Assembly (NCBI GenBank): GCA_030631665.1 | Contig: DAOVKU010000007.1 | Span: forward strand, 1 to 32,372 | DNA length: 32,372 nucleotides | Source: Candidatus Omnitrophota bacterium | GTDB lineage: Bacteria; Omnitrophota; Gorgyraeia; DAOVKU01 | Direction: 5' to 3' | Shown here: positions 16,197 through 25,526 of the stretch, in pieces | Numbering within the stretch: position 1 is the stretch's first letter | How the letters are laid out: each line of letters starts with the position of its first letter | The notes under the pieces: model-generated | Told to the model about the DNA's origin: nothing | Databases searched by the model: none | Seen by the model: only the letters and a program-made list of their open reading frames with translations | Position numbers and translations under genes: made by a program

Positions 16197-16985
16197 GTGA
16201 AAGGACTAAGAGAGTCCATTAGTATTGGTTTAGTTGTATTATTTTTTTTGTTAGTTATTTTTTGCCTTCCGTATCAAGTAACTACCAGTCTAAAACTCAA
16301 AATTGTCCAATTTTTAGAATACCCCCTGAAAGCTTCTTTTTTTATCAGCAACCAACTCAAGAATATACTTTTTTATCCCACCATTTTAAAAGAAAACCTT
16401 TCATTAAGAAAAGAAGCTTCTGTTCTGAAGAATGAAAATGTGCAGTTAAGAGAAGTCTTAGAAGAGAATGAACGACTGAACTCGCTGTTATCTTTTAAGC
16501 GAAAATCAGCTTTTAGACTCATCGCTGCCAGAGTGATAGCCAAAGATGCTTCGAGCTGGAAAAAATCAATTACCATTGACAAAGGTTTAAATGACGGCGT
16601 TTATCTTGAAATGGCTGTTATTACACCTGCCGGCTTGGTGGGCTGGGTTAGGGGCGTTGGTTTAGCTAGCGCGCAAATAATGTTAATCACAGATATAAAT
16701 TCAAGAGTAGCAGCCCTTGTTCACAAAACGAGATTGGAAGGCATTGTAGGGGGGACGGGCGGAGAATGGTGCCGCCTAAAGTTTATCGAAGCCGAGGCAG
16801 AAATTGATAAAGGGCAAATGGTTATCACCTCCGGTTTAAGTTCCATTATTCCCAAGGGACTTATTATAGGAAACATCGAGGAGGTAATTTACAAAAAAGG
16901 TCAGGTTCAGAAAATAGTCTTTATTAAACCAGCCGTCAATTTTAATAGGTTAGAGGAAGTGTTGTGCATAGATTCAAGCCATTGA
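16197..16985 (+). CDS. mreC: Rod shape-determining protein MreC (GTG start)
   Basis: N-terminal TM, coiled coil LRKEASVLKNENVQLREVLEENERLNSLLSF, TPAGLVGWVRGVG; between mreB and mreD. Confidence 0.93.
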   Translation: MKGLRESISIGLVVLFFLLVIFCLPYQVTTSLKLKIVQFLEYPLKASFFISNQLKNILFYPTILKENLSLRKEASVLKNENVQLREVLEENERLNSLLSFKRKSAFRLIAARVIAKDASSWKKSITIDKGLNDGVYLEMAVITPAGLVGWVRGVGLASAQIMLITDINSRVAALVHKTRLEGIVGGTGGEWCRLKFIEAEAEIDKGQMVITSGLSSIIPKGLIIGNIEEVIYKKGQVQKIVFIKPAVNFNRLEEVLCIDSSH

Positions 16986-17455
16986 GGCTTAGCTTTATTA
17001 TTTTAATTCTCGCTTTTTTAGAAACAAGTCTTTTCGCAAATTTTACTTTTTATAATTTAAAGATAGAACTACTTTTGATGTTGATAGTTTTTTTAAGTCT
17101 GTTCTCTATTAAAAAACAGATTTATATATGTGCCTTTTTTTGCGGGATGCTTAAGGATATTTTTAGCATCCTCCCTTTTGGCATAAATATTTTAATATTT
17201 ATGCTGATAGCTTTTTTTATTCAAAGAATTCCCAAAAATTTTTTCAGGGAAGAAAAATTAACTTTTGCCGCGCTGGTTTTTGTAGGAACTTTTTTTTCAG
17301 GTCTCATTTCTTTATCTTTGACAGGACCTTATTCCTTAAATTTTTTTAAGAAGTTCATCAATGTAATTTTATCTACCACTTTTATTTCAACTCTTGTAAG
17401 TCCTTTGTTCTTTTCTTTTTTTAAATTGGTTTTAATTAAAAATGAGAGTAAATAA
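16964..17455 (+). CDS. mreD: Rod shape-determining protein MreD
   Basis: Small polytopic membrane protein (GMLKDIFSILPFGINILIF) between mreC and mrdA; overlaps both. Confidence 0.85.
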   Translation: MHRFKPLRLSFIILILAFLETSLFANFTFYNLKIELLLMLIVFLSLFSIKKQIYICAFFCGMLKDIFSILPFGINILIFMLIAFFIQRIPKNFFREEKLTFAALVFVGTFFSGLISLSLTGPYSLNFFKKFINVILSTTFISTLVSPLFFSFFKLVLIKNESK

Positions 17456-19181
17456 GTTAAAGATTATATTTGTTTGCTTCTTTTTCATTTTGATAGCTTC
17501 TTTTCTGCATAAACAAATTTTTTCTTATCCGATTTATAGAATTTTAAGTGAAAAAAATAGAATCCGCATTTGTTCCATCCCCGCCCCCAGAGGAATAATT
17601 ACTGACAGAAAAGGTGAAGTTCTTGCAGGAAATAGAATATCTTATGCAGTAGCGGTAATTCCGCAAGAAATGATGAACAGGCACTTTACTTTTAATCTCT
17701 TAGCCCAAGCCCTTAATATGACCCCGGAATTTATAGCCGAAAATTATAAAAGAAATTACATAACCCCATTTGCGCCCGTTGCAGTGGCGCAAGATATTAG
17801 CAAAGAAGAGGCCATAAGCCTGGAAGAAAGAAGTCTTTTTTTGCCGGGTGTCATTGTTACGACCACCCCTGTTCGTTACTATCCCCTGAGGGAGGCCGCT
17901 TCACATATCATTGGTTATTTAGGGGAGATTGACGCGGAAGAATTGCATAAGTTGAAGCCCTATGGATACAGAATTAAAGAATTAATAGGTAAGAATGGGA
18001 TAGAGAAAGTTTATAATGTCTATCTTAAGGGAGAAAAAGGGGGTATTCAGATTGAGGTAAATAATCATGGTCATGAGGTAGAGGTCCTTAGTTATAAATC
18101 TCCGGAAAGAGGAAATGATATACAGCTAAGCATCGATAGTCGGCTTCAGAAAAAAGTGTACCAGCTTATTAAAAATTATACTGCCGCTGTGACCATTATG
18201 GAGCCAAATACCGGAGAAATTTTAGCTATGTGTAGTTCTCCGGCTTTTGACCCAAATATCTTTATTAATCATGGTCATAACAAAGAAATTATTTCTAAGT
18301 TAGAAGATTCCCAACTCCCGTTTCTTAACAGAAACATTCAGGCTAGTTATCCCCCCGGCTCTCTTTTTAAAATCCTTATTGCTTTAGCCGCACTTCAAGA
18401 GGATAAAATTAATCGTTATACCAGCTTTGAATGCAAAGGAGCATTTAAGCTGGGTAACAGAACTTTTGCCTGCTGGGATGAGGATGGCCATGGTCGCCAA
18501 ACGGTGATAGACGCCATAAAGCATTCCTGTAATATCTTTTTTTATAATGCGGGCTTAAAGCTGGGAGTTAATTTGATTTATAAATATGCTAAGGAATTCG
18601 GGTTTTCCGAACGGACCGCAGTTGATTTGCCGCACGAAATAAAGGGATTTGCCCCCAGCAGGCAGTGGAAAAAACAGCAGTTTGGCGAAGCATGGTATAA
18701 AGGCGAAACAGTGATTTATTCTATAGGTCAGGGTTATCTTACTGCTACACCCCTGCAAATTCTGAGAATGATAAGCGTTGTAGCCAATGGTGGTAAAATT
18801 ATTAAACCATATTTAGCCAGGAAAATAGGAGAAGTTTATATAGCCAAGCCGAATTTCAGAGAATTGAAGATTGACAGGGAAAATTTAGAAATTACTAGAG
18901 AGGGGATGAAGGGGGTAACCAGAGATGGCGGGACAGGCTATAGGATTGCTATTAATGGTTTGGATATAGCCGGAAAGACAGGTACCGCCCAGGCATCTAA
19001 GGGTGAATCTCATGCCTGGTTTTCAGGATTTGCTCCGGCTGATAATCCCAAAGTAGCCATAATAGTTATTCTTGAACATGGAGGCAAGGGGGGCATTAGA
19101 GCTGTAGATGTTGGTAGAGGGATTTTTTCTTTTATTAAGGAAAATTATAATTTGGATGAAGACCTCCCCTTTGGGGGTTAA
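17442..19181 (+). CDS. mrdA: Penicillin-binding protein 2
   Basis: APRGIITDRKGEVLAGN, SLFK (SxxK), HSCN (SxN), AGKTGTAQ (KTG), SIGQGYLTATPLQ. Confidence 0.96.
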   Translation: MRVNKLKIIFVCFFFILIASFLHKQIFSYPIYRILSEKNRIRICSIPAPRGIITDRKGEVLAGNRISYAVAVIPQEMMNRHFTFNLLAQALNMTPEFIAENYKRNYITPFAPVAVAQDISKEEAISLEERSLFLPGVIVTTTPVRYYPLREAASHIIGYLGEIDAEELHKLKPYGYRIKELIGKNGIEKVYNVYLKGEKGGIQIEVNNHGHEVEVLSYKSPERGNDIQLSIDSRLQKKVYQLIKNYTAAVTIMEPNTGEILAMCSSPAFDPNIFINHGHNKEIISKLEDSQLPFLNRNIQASYPPGSLFKILIALAALQEDKINRYTSFECKGAFKLGNRTFACWDEDGHGRQTVIDAIKHSCNIFFYNAGLKLGVNLIYKYAKEFGFSERTAVDLPHEIKGFAPSRQWKKQQFGEAWYKGETVIYSIGQGYLTATPLQILRMISVVANGGKIIKPYLARKIGEVYIAKPNFRELKIDRENLEITREGMKGVTRDGGTGYRIAINGLDIAGKTGTAQASKGESHAWFSGFAPADNPKVAIIVILEHGGKGGIRAVDVGRGIFSFIKENYNLDEDLPFGG

Positions 19182-19230
19182 ATACAGGCAGGAAATCGAG
19201 CATATAATTTACATTTCAGCCAAAGGCTGA

Positions 19231-19262
19231 TCCGCCTCTGGTGGACACTTACGCTCTGTAAG
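19231..19262. repeat. Composite palindromes tccgcc-tct-ggtgga and cttac..gtaag upstream of rodA
   Basis: TCCGCC (19231-19236) / GGTGGA (19240-19245) and CTTAC (19248-19252) / GTAAG (19258-19262). A further CAGCC-AAA-GGCTG hairpin lies at 19217-19229. Confidence 0.6.
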
Positions 19263-19264
19263 CT

Positions 19265-20350
19265 ATGCTCTCACTAAAAATGTTTAAAAATTTAAATTGG
19301 AAATTGATTATTATTGTAGTTATTCTTCTTATTATAGGCGAATTTGTTATATACAGCGCCAGTGGTATGCGCCAGGATGCCATGAGCCTTGTTGCCAGAC
19401 AGGGTCTGTGGATGTTCATTGGAATTTGTGTAGTTATTTTTATAATAAGCGTGGGTTGTAATCGTCTTATAGAAGCTGCTTATCCGTTATATATAATAGT
19501 TTTCCTCCTGCTGATACTTGTAATAGGTTTTGGTGCCCAACGTTTCGGCGCTCAAAGATGGTTGTCTTTTGGTTTTTTAAATATTCAGCCTTCCGAATTA
19601 GCAAAATTTGTTCTCATACTTACACTGGCCAGATTTTTTGGTTTTGAGAAACAAAGAGTCAATCAATTTCATTTTATTTTAATATCTATAGCTATTGTTT
19701 CTTTATTCTTTGTGCTTGTTTTAAAACAACCTGATCTTGGTACGGCTTTAAGTTTCATACCTATTTTTTTTGCTATGATTTATGTCGCTGGTTTGAAGTT
19801 GAAGTATTTAATAGGCCTTTTGGCAGCCGGTATTTTCTCAAGCCCCTTTTTGTGGAATACACTTAAAGGTTATCAAAAAAAGAGATTGCTTGTATTTTTA
19901 AATCCCAATCTGGATCCACTGGGAGCCGGTTATACCATTATTCAATCCAAGATAGCTATTGGCAGTGGTGGTTTATTTGGTAAGGGATACTTGATGGGAA
20001 CCCAGTCACAGTTGAAATTTTTACCAGAAGCCCACACTGATTTTATATTTGCAGTGATTGCCGAGGAATGGGGTTTTATAGGAGTTTTTTTGGTCATGTT
20101 TTTATATTTTTTATTGATTATGGAGGGATTTAATATTGCTTATAGGTGCAAGAACAATTGCTCTAAATTGCTGGCTACTGGTGTCGCAACCATGTTTGCC
20201 TCTCATTTTTTAGTGAATGTTTCCATGACTACGGGCATTTTGCCTGTGGTTGGGCTTCCTTTGCCTTTCATAAGTTACGGAGGTTCCAATTTAATTGTTA
20301 GTTTGGCTGGTATTGGCGTTCTCTTGAGCATAGATAGAGAAAGATTTTAG
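19265..20350 (+). CDS. rodA: Rod shape-determining protein RodA (SEDS family)
   Basis: GFGAQRFGAQRWLSFGFLNIQPSELAKF, KQPDLGTALSFIPIFFAM, PEAHTDFIFAVIAEEWGF, LPFISYGGSNLIVSLAGIG. True start could be the internal ATG at 19280. Confidence 0.95.
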   Translation: MLSLKMFKNLNWKLIIIVVILLIIGEFVIYSASGMRQDAMSLVARQGLWMFIGICVVIFIISVGCNRLIEAAYPLYIIVFLLLILVIGFGAQRFGAQRWLSFGFLNIQPSELAKFVLILTLARFFGFEKQRVNQFHFILISIAIVSLFFVLVLKQPDLGTALSFIPIFFAMIYVAGLKLKYLIGLLAAGIFSSPFLWNTLKGYQKKRLLVFLNPNLDPLGAGYTIIQSKIAIGSGGLFGKGYLMGTQSQLKFLPEAHTDFIFAVIAEEWGFIGVFLVMFLYFLLIMEGFNIAYRCKNNCSKLLATGVATMFASHFLVNVSMTTGILPVVGLPLPFISYGGSNLIVSLAGIGVLLSIDRERF

Positions 20351-20401
20351 ATATTCGGCACTGATTTCTACGAGCATCGAGCTATGAGCATTGAGGCAAT
20401 C

Positions 20402-20430
20402 TTGACTATTACCATGATTTAATGTATACT
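20402..20430 (+). promoter_or_regulatory. Sigma70-type promoter for the GAF/GGDEF gene
   Basis: TTGACT (20402-20407), 17 nt, TATACT (20425-20430). Confidence 0.65.
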
Positions 20431-20574
20431 TATAACCACTTCTGTTGTTTTAAGATAAAGCAATTTTAATGACCCCTAATGAAACGAAAAAGGGAATTTG
20501 TGGATATCTTTAGTCTTACAATTTATGTTGTTGGCATGCCATAGATTGTCTGTTCATTTAAGGAGGTAATTGGA

Positions 20575-21996
20575 ATGAAAAGGTTTTTTAAGAGTCTGGA
20601 GCTTGTCCCGCGTGGTTTAAAGTATAAGATGCTTATCATATTTTGCTTAACATCCATTGTTCCTATTTTAGCCCTTCTTTATATTATTTCTACTTACATT
20701 TTTTCTATTACAGAAACATTTGGCAGCTTAATGCTCACCATCGGCTTAAGCCTGTTTATCGCTATCCTGGGCTTTGTTTTATCTACCAATATAGTTAATT
20801 CCATTATAAAAATGGCAGAGGGTGTCAGGAGCCTGGCCAATGGGCAGGTTGCGCCTTCACTGGAGACAGAAAGAGAAGATGAAATTGGCGATTTGGGTAA
20901 AAGCCTTAATTTATTAAATTCCCGCCTAAATCAAAATATGGGCGAACTGAAATCTTATGAGCAGAAAATCAGAGAAATAAATATGGAAATCAATAAAAAA
21001 GTCCTGGCTCTGTCAACGCTCTTTCAGATAGGCAATATGATATCTTCCACGGTAGATTTAAATGTAATTTTGCAGTTTATTATTGAAAAAGCTTATGAAG
21101 TGGTGAAGAGCGAGAAGGCCTTTTTGATGTTGATGGAAGAGGAATCAAAAGAGCTTGTAGTTAAAGCTATGCATAACATAAAAACCGAAGATGTTGATAG
21201 TTTAAAAGTGAAGGCCGGAGAAGGTGCTTTCGGTAAAGTAGTTATGGCAAATAAACCATTTATTATTGATGCTTCTCATAAATCACCTGGGGATTTTAGG
21301 AATTTTTTATCAAAACACAATCTTAAAAATATAATCATGGTTCCCATAATAATGAGATTAAAACCCGTTGGGTTAATTGCCTGCGGCAATAATTTTAATA
21401 GTTTTTCCTACGAGAAGGACGACATGGAGTTGATGGGTATTTTTGCGAAGCAGACTTCCATAGCTTTTGAAAATGAGAAATTACTTCAAAAAACAGAGGA
21501 GCTTTCAATCAAGGATGATTTAACGGGTCTTTACAATATAAATTATTTTAGAACAAGACTTGAAGAGGAAAATCAAAGGGCCATGGCATACCAGCGTCCC
21601 TGTTCATTGATTTTAATGGAGGTAGATGATTTTAAGAATTATTATGCCAAGAATGGAGAAATAGCCAGCGACGCCGCATTGAAGAAAATTGCTCAGATTT
21701 TAGAAAACAGCGTTGAGCAGATTGATAGGGTTGCACGCTTTTCAGATGAAGAGTTTGCTATTGTTTGTCCGGAGAAGAATAAGATGGAAGCTTTGGCGCT
21801 TGCGGAAAGCATTCGAAAAGAAATAGAAAAATTCAAATTTCCTCATGCCGAAAGCCAACCCCTCGAAAAAATTACTATTAGTGCCGGTATAAGCGCTAAT
21901 CCGCTCGATGGCATTAGCTCTGATGAGCTGATTAATAAAGCTAGCAGGTGCCTTGGGCAGGCAAAAACAGAAGGCAAGAATAAAGTTGCGGTTTGA
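20575..21996 (+). CDS. Membrane HAMP-GAF-GGDEF protein with degenerate GGDEF motif (SDEEF)
   Basis: Two N-terminal TMs, HAMP-like segment (IVNSIIKMAEGVRSLANGQV), GAF, then KDDLTGLYNINYFRTRLEEE...DRVARFSDEEFAIVCPEKN. SD aaggagg. Confidence 0.85.
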   Translation: MKRFFKSLELVPRGLKYKMLIIFCLTSIVPILALLYIISTYIFSITETFGSLMLTIGLSLFIAILGFVLSTNIVNSIIKMAEGVRSLANGQVAPSLETEREDEIGDLGKSLNLLNSRLNQNMGELKSYEQKIREINMEINKKVLALSTLFQIGNMISSTVDLNVILQFIIEKAYEVVKSEKAFLMLMEEESKELVVKAMHNIKTEDVDSLKVKAGEGAFGKVVMANKPFIIDASHKSPGDFRNFLSKHNLKNIIMVPIIMRLKPVGLIACGNNFNSFSYEKDDMELMGIFAKQTSIAFENEKLLQKTEELSIKDDLTGLYNINYFRTRLEEENQRAMAYQRPCSLILMEVDDFKNYYAKNGEIASDAALKKIAQILENSVEQIDRVARFSDEEFAIVCPEKNKMEALALAESIRKEIEKFKFPHAESQPLEKITISAGISANPLDGISSDELINKASRCLGQAKTEGKNKVAV

Positions 21997-22092
21997 GCGG
22001 AGTCCGGACTTGCGGAGCGTAAATGTTTATAATCCTGAACTTATGTTTATTAACAGTCGAGTAAGTTTTGTCGTTAGCGAAGGAGATAAATA

Positions 22093-23157
22093 ATGTTAAA
22101 AATCAAAGATTTGCTAAAAATAGCAGTAGAAAGAAACGCCTCAGATCTGCATATCACCGCTTATAACCCACCTACCATAAGAGTGGACGAGAAAATAATT
22201 CCTCTGGATGAAAAAGCCCTTAGCCCGAAAGAAAGCAAGGAGCTTTGCTATAGTCTGCTTTCCGAATCTCAAATTACCGAGTTTGAAAAAAATTGGGAAT
22301 TGGATATGTCGTTCAGTTGGGGTAATGTGAGCCGTTTCCGGCTAAATGTATATTTACAAAGAGGCAGCGTGCAGGCTGCCATCAGGACTTTACCATATAA
22401 AATGATGAGTTTTGAAGAATGCGGTTTACCGGTTGACGTGGCTATTAAATTCTGCAGAATTCCCAGAGGCCTGGTGCTGGTTACGGGAGCGACCGGCAGC
22501 GGCAAATCCACCACTACAGCTGCCATGATTAATTATATTAATAATGAAAGAGGTTGTCATATTATAACTGTTGAAGACCCAATTGAATATGTGCATGAAA
22601 ATAAAAAGGCCATTGTTGACCAGCGCGAAATAAATACAGATACCCATTCTTTTGCCCAGGCCCTGAAACATGTTTTGCGCCAGGATCCGGATGTAATTAT
22701 GATTGGTGAGATGAGAGACCTTGAGACCATAGAAGCCGCTTTAAATATTGCCGAGACAGGACATCTGGTTTTTGCCACATTACACACTTCAGACAGCACC
22801 CAGACTATGAATAGAGTTATAGATGTTTTCCCTGCCTATAAGCAGCAACAGGTGCGTACTCAACTTTCTTTTGTTCTCATAGGGGCATTCTGCCAACAGT
22901 TAATTCCAAAGATCGGCGGCAAAGGCAGAGTGCTGGCAACCGAAGTTATGGTGGCCAACGCTGCTATAAGAAGCCTTATAAGAGAACAAAAACAGCATCA
23001 GATTTATTCAGTTATTCAGACCGGTCAACGCGAAGGCATGAAAACTTTGAATCAGTCTCTGTATGAGCTTTGCCAGAAAAAACTTATCACCCACGAGGAT
23101 GCTTTAGGCAGAACACTTGATCCCCATGAACTAAGCCGACTCATTGACAAAAAGTGA
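22093..23157 (+). CDS. pilT: Type IV pilus retraction ATPase PilT
   Basis: NASDLHIT, GLVLVTGATGSGKSTTTAAMI, RQDPDVIMIGEMRDLETIEAALNIAETGHLVFATLHT, AIRSLIREQKQHQIYSVIQTGQREGMKTLNQSL. Confidence 0.95.
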   Translation: MLKIKDLLKIAVERNASDLHITAYNPPTIRVDEKIIPLDEKALSPKESKELCYSLLSESQITEFEKNWELDMSFSWGNVSRFRLNVYLQRGSVQAAIRTLPYKMMSFEECGLPVDVAIKFCRIPRGLVLVTGATGSGKSTTTAAMINYINNERGCHIITVEDPIEYVHENKKAIVDQREINTDTHSFAQALKHVLRQDPDVIMIGEMRDLETIEAALNIAETGHLVFATLHTSDSTQTMNRVIDVFPAYKQQQVRTQLSFVLIGAFCQQLIPKIGGKGRVLATEVMVANAAIRSLIREQKQHQIYSVIQTGQREGMKTLNQSLYELCQKKLITHEDALGRTLDPHELSRLIDKK

Positions 23158-23163
23158 GGCATT

Positions 23164-23730
23164 ATGGAATTAGGCAAAAGAGTTGTCTCCAAACAACTTG
23201 GCCAGCTATTAATAGAAAGAGGCCTTATAGATAAAAAGCAGTTACAAATTGCCCTTGATAAACAGAGAAAAGAGGGCCAGTTAATAGGCCAGATACTGGT
23301 GAAACTGGGTTTTGTCTCCGAAGAAGATATAGTAGAAGCGCTTACTACTCAGTATGGATATCCTTATTTACCTCTCGAAAATTATGAAATAGATAAATCT
23401 GTTTTAAATGTTATATCCGCCCAGGTGATAAGACACTACTATTTAATTCCTATAGATAAAATTGCAAATATTCTCACCATAGTTATGGCGGACCCTTTAA
23501 ACACCTTCGCCATTAAGGACATTGAACAGATAACTAAAATGAAGGTCGAAGTTTTTGTGAGCACCGCTACTGATATCAAAAAGTCCATAGAAAAATATTA
23601 TGGCAAGCCGTCAGGGGCATCAAAAAAAGAAGTGGAAGAAAACAAACTTTCTAAAGCGGACTTTGCAACCACAGCCAGGGAAAACTTAAAAAAAGAGACG
23701 GAAGAAAAGAAAAAAGATACCGGTGTTTGA
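23164..23730 (+). CDS. Standalone MshEN (GspE/PilB N-terminal) domain protein
   Basis: QLGQLLIERGLIDKKQLQIALDKQRKEGQLIGQILVKLGFVSEEDIVEALTTQYGYPYLPL matches the tandem MshEN pattern. The ORF ends at 188 aa without any ATPase domain. Confidence 0.88.
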   Translation: MELGKRVVSKQLGQLLIERGLIDKKQLQIALDKQRKEGQLIGQILVKLGFVSEEDIVEALTTQYGYPYLPLENYEIDKSVLNVISAQVIRHYYLIPIDKIANILTIVMADPLNTFAIKDIEQITKMKVEVFVSTATDIKKSIEKYYGKPSGASKKEVEENKLSKADFATTARENLKKETEEKKKDTGV

Positions 23731-23735
23731 TTATT

Positions 23736-25466
23736 ATGGTAAAAACTTTTAGAGACAGGTTGATTGATATTCTTATAAAAGGCAAACTCATTACTGAAAA
23801 ACAACTGCAGGAGGCCTTAAATCTTCAAAAAATAAAGGGCGGACGCCTGTCTGAAATTTTAATTGGCCTGGATTTTGTCACCGAAAAAGACCTCAAGGTT
23901 GCTTTAAGTAAAAGTTTAGAAATACCACCCATTAATCTAACCAGGATTAAAATCGACAAAGGTATCCTTGATTTTATTCCACAGCGCATAGCCAAATTTT
24001 ATCAGCTTATCCCAATTTCTAAAATTAGAAATACGATTACGGTTGCTATGGCTGACCCTTTAAATGTTTTTGCCCTTGATGATATAAAGACATTGACTGG
24101 TTTTAAAGTCAGGCCGGCTATTGCCACTCAGAAGGAAATAACATCTGCCATAAATCAGTACTACGGCGAGGAGACTAAAGTGGCCCTTGAGGGCATTATG
24201 GAGAATATAAAAGAGTCAGAATTAGAGATGGTAACCGAGGAGAGCCAAGAAGGATGGATTGATACCTCTACCTTGATGCAGATGGTTGAGGAGACGCCGG
24301 TAGTTAAAATAACCAATTTGATATTGACAAATGGGGTAAAAAAGAATGCCAGCGATATAATGATAGAGCCGTTAGAAGAGAAAGTTCGTGTAAGATTTAG
24401 AATTGACGGTATTTTACAAGAGCAGGAATCGCCTCCAAAATCCCTTCATAATGCTATTATTTCAAGAATCAAAGTTATTTCCGATTTAGACATAGCCGAG
24501 CGCCGTCTGCCGCAAGACGGCCGGTTTAAGGCAAAAATTTTAAATCGCGAGGTTGATTTTAGAGTTTCAGTATTACCTTCGAATATAGGAGAAAAGGTGG
24601 TATTGAGGGTTCTGGATAAAAGTGTTGTAACTCTTGATATTGAAAAACTCGGTTTTAATGAAACTTCTTTAAAAGTTATAAAAGAGACAGCCTTAAGACC
24701 TCATGGCATGGTTTTAGTTTGCGGCCCTACAGGTTGCGGAAAGACCACCACTCTTTATTCTATTTTACGTTTGATTCATACCCCGGATAAAAATATAGTC
24801 ACGGTTGAGGATCCGGTAGAGTTCCAACTTGACGGCGTAAATCAGGTAACAGCCAATCCGGAAATTAAGCTTACTTTTGCTAATGCCCTGCGTTCCATTC
24901 TGCGCCAGGACCCGGATATAATTATGATTGGAGAAATGCGTGATTTTGAAACCGTAGATATCGGCATCAAGTCCGCTCTAACCGGACATCTTGTTTTAAG
25001 CACTCTTCACACCACCGATGCCCCGGGTAGTATTGTGCGCATGATTAATATGGGCGTTGAGCCCTTTTTGATTACTTCCTCGGTTTTGCTGATAGCCTCC
25101 CAGAGACTGGTAAGAATTTTATGCGAGAATTGTAAGGAGAAATACGAAGCCAGCGTTTCTGTAAAGGAAGAACTTAAATTACCAAGAAATGAAAAAATAT
25201 TTTTTTATCGTGCAAAGGGATGCAGTAACTGTAATCAAACAGGTTATAAAGGAAGAACCGGTATAATAGAGACGATGCTACTTACACCTAAACTCGAAGA
25301 TTTGATTATAGATAAAGCCCCCGAAGCCCAGATTAAAAAGCAGGCCAGAATGGACGGGATGACGACTTTAAGAGAAAACGGTCTGAACAAAGCAAGAGAA
25401 AGCTTAACCTCGCTGGAAGAGGTTTTACGTGTAACAGCTTCTGATCAACCTTTAACGAAAACATAA
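23736..25466 (+). CDS. pilB: Type IV pilus assembly ATPase PilB-like, paralog 1
   Basis: Walker A GPTGCGKTTT, RQDPDIIMIGEMRDFET, zinc CENCKEKY...GCSNCNQTGYKGR. Track start 23727 is TTG; ATG at 23736. Confidence 0.93.
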   Translation: MVKTFRDRLIDILIKGKLITEKQLQEALNLQKIKGGRLSEILIGLDFVTEKDLKVALSKSLEIPPINLTRIKIDKGILDFIPQRIAKFYQLIPISKIRNTITVAMADPLNVFALDDIKTLTGFKVRPAIATQKEITSAINQYYGEETKVALEGIMENIKESELEMVTEESQEGWIDTSTLMQMVEETPVVKITNLILTNGVKKNASDIMIEPLEEKVRVRFRIDGILQEQESPPKSLHNAIISRIKVISDLDIAERRLPQDGRFKAKILNREVDFRVSVLPSNIGEKVVLRVLDKSVVTLDIEKLGFNETSLKVIKETALRPHGMVLVCGPTGCGKTTTLYSILRLIHTPDKNIVTVEDPVEFQLDGVNQVTANPEIKLTFANALRSILRQDPDIIMIGEMRDFETVDIGIKSALTGHLVLSTLHTTDAPGSIVRMINMGVEPFLITSSVLLIASQRLVRILCENCKEKYEASVSVKEELKLPRNEKIFFYRAKGCSNCNQTGYKGRTGIIETMLLTPKLEDLIIDKAPEAQIKKQARMDGMTTLRENGLNKARESLTSLEEVLRVTASDQPLTKT

Positions 25467-25526
25467 TCCGCCTCAAGCGGATTAAATTCTGACATATGAC
25501 TTACGTTGTTACACTCCGTAAGTCAT
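25465..25526. repeat. Palindromes aatccgc-ctcaa-gcggatt and atgacttacg...cgtaagtcat upstream of pilB paralog 2
   Basis: Perfect 7-bp arms (25465-25471 / 25477-25483) and perfect 10-bp arms (25496-25505 / 25517-25526). Confidence 0.8.

Noticed and set aside
20431-20574. Possible riboswitch (c-di-GMP class) in the leader of the GAF/GGDEF gene
   Set aside because: The leader is long enough (~140 nt), but I could not find a GEMM-like conserved core or a convincing long-range stem.
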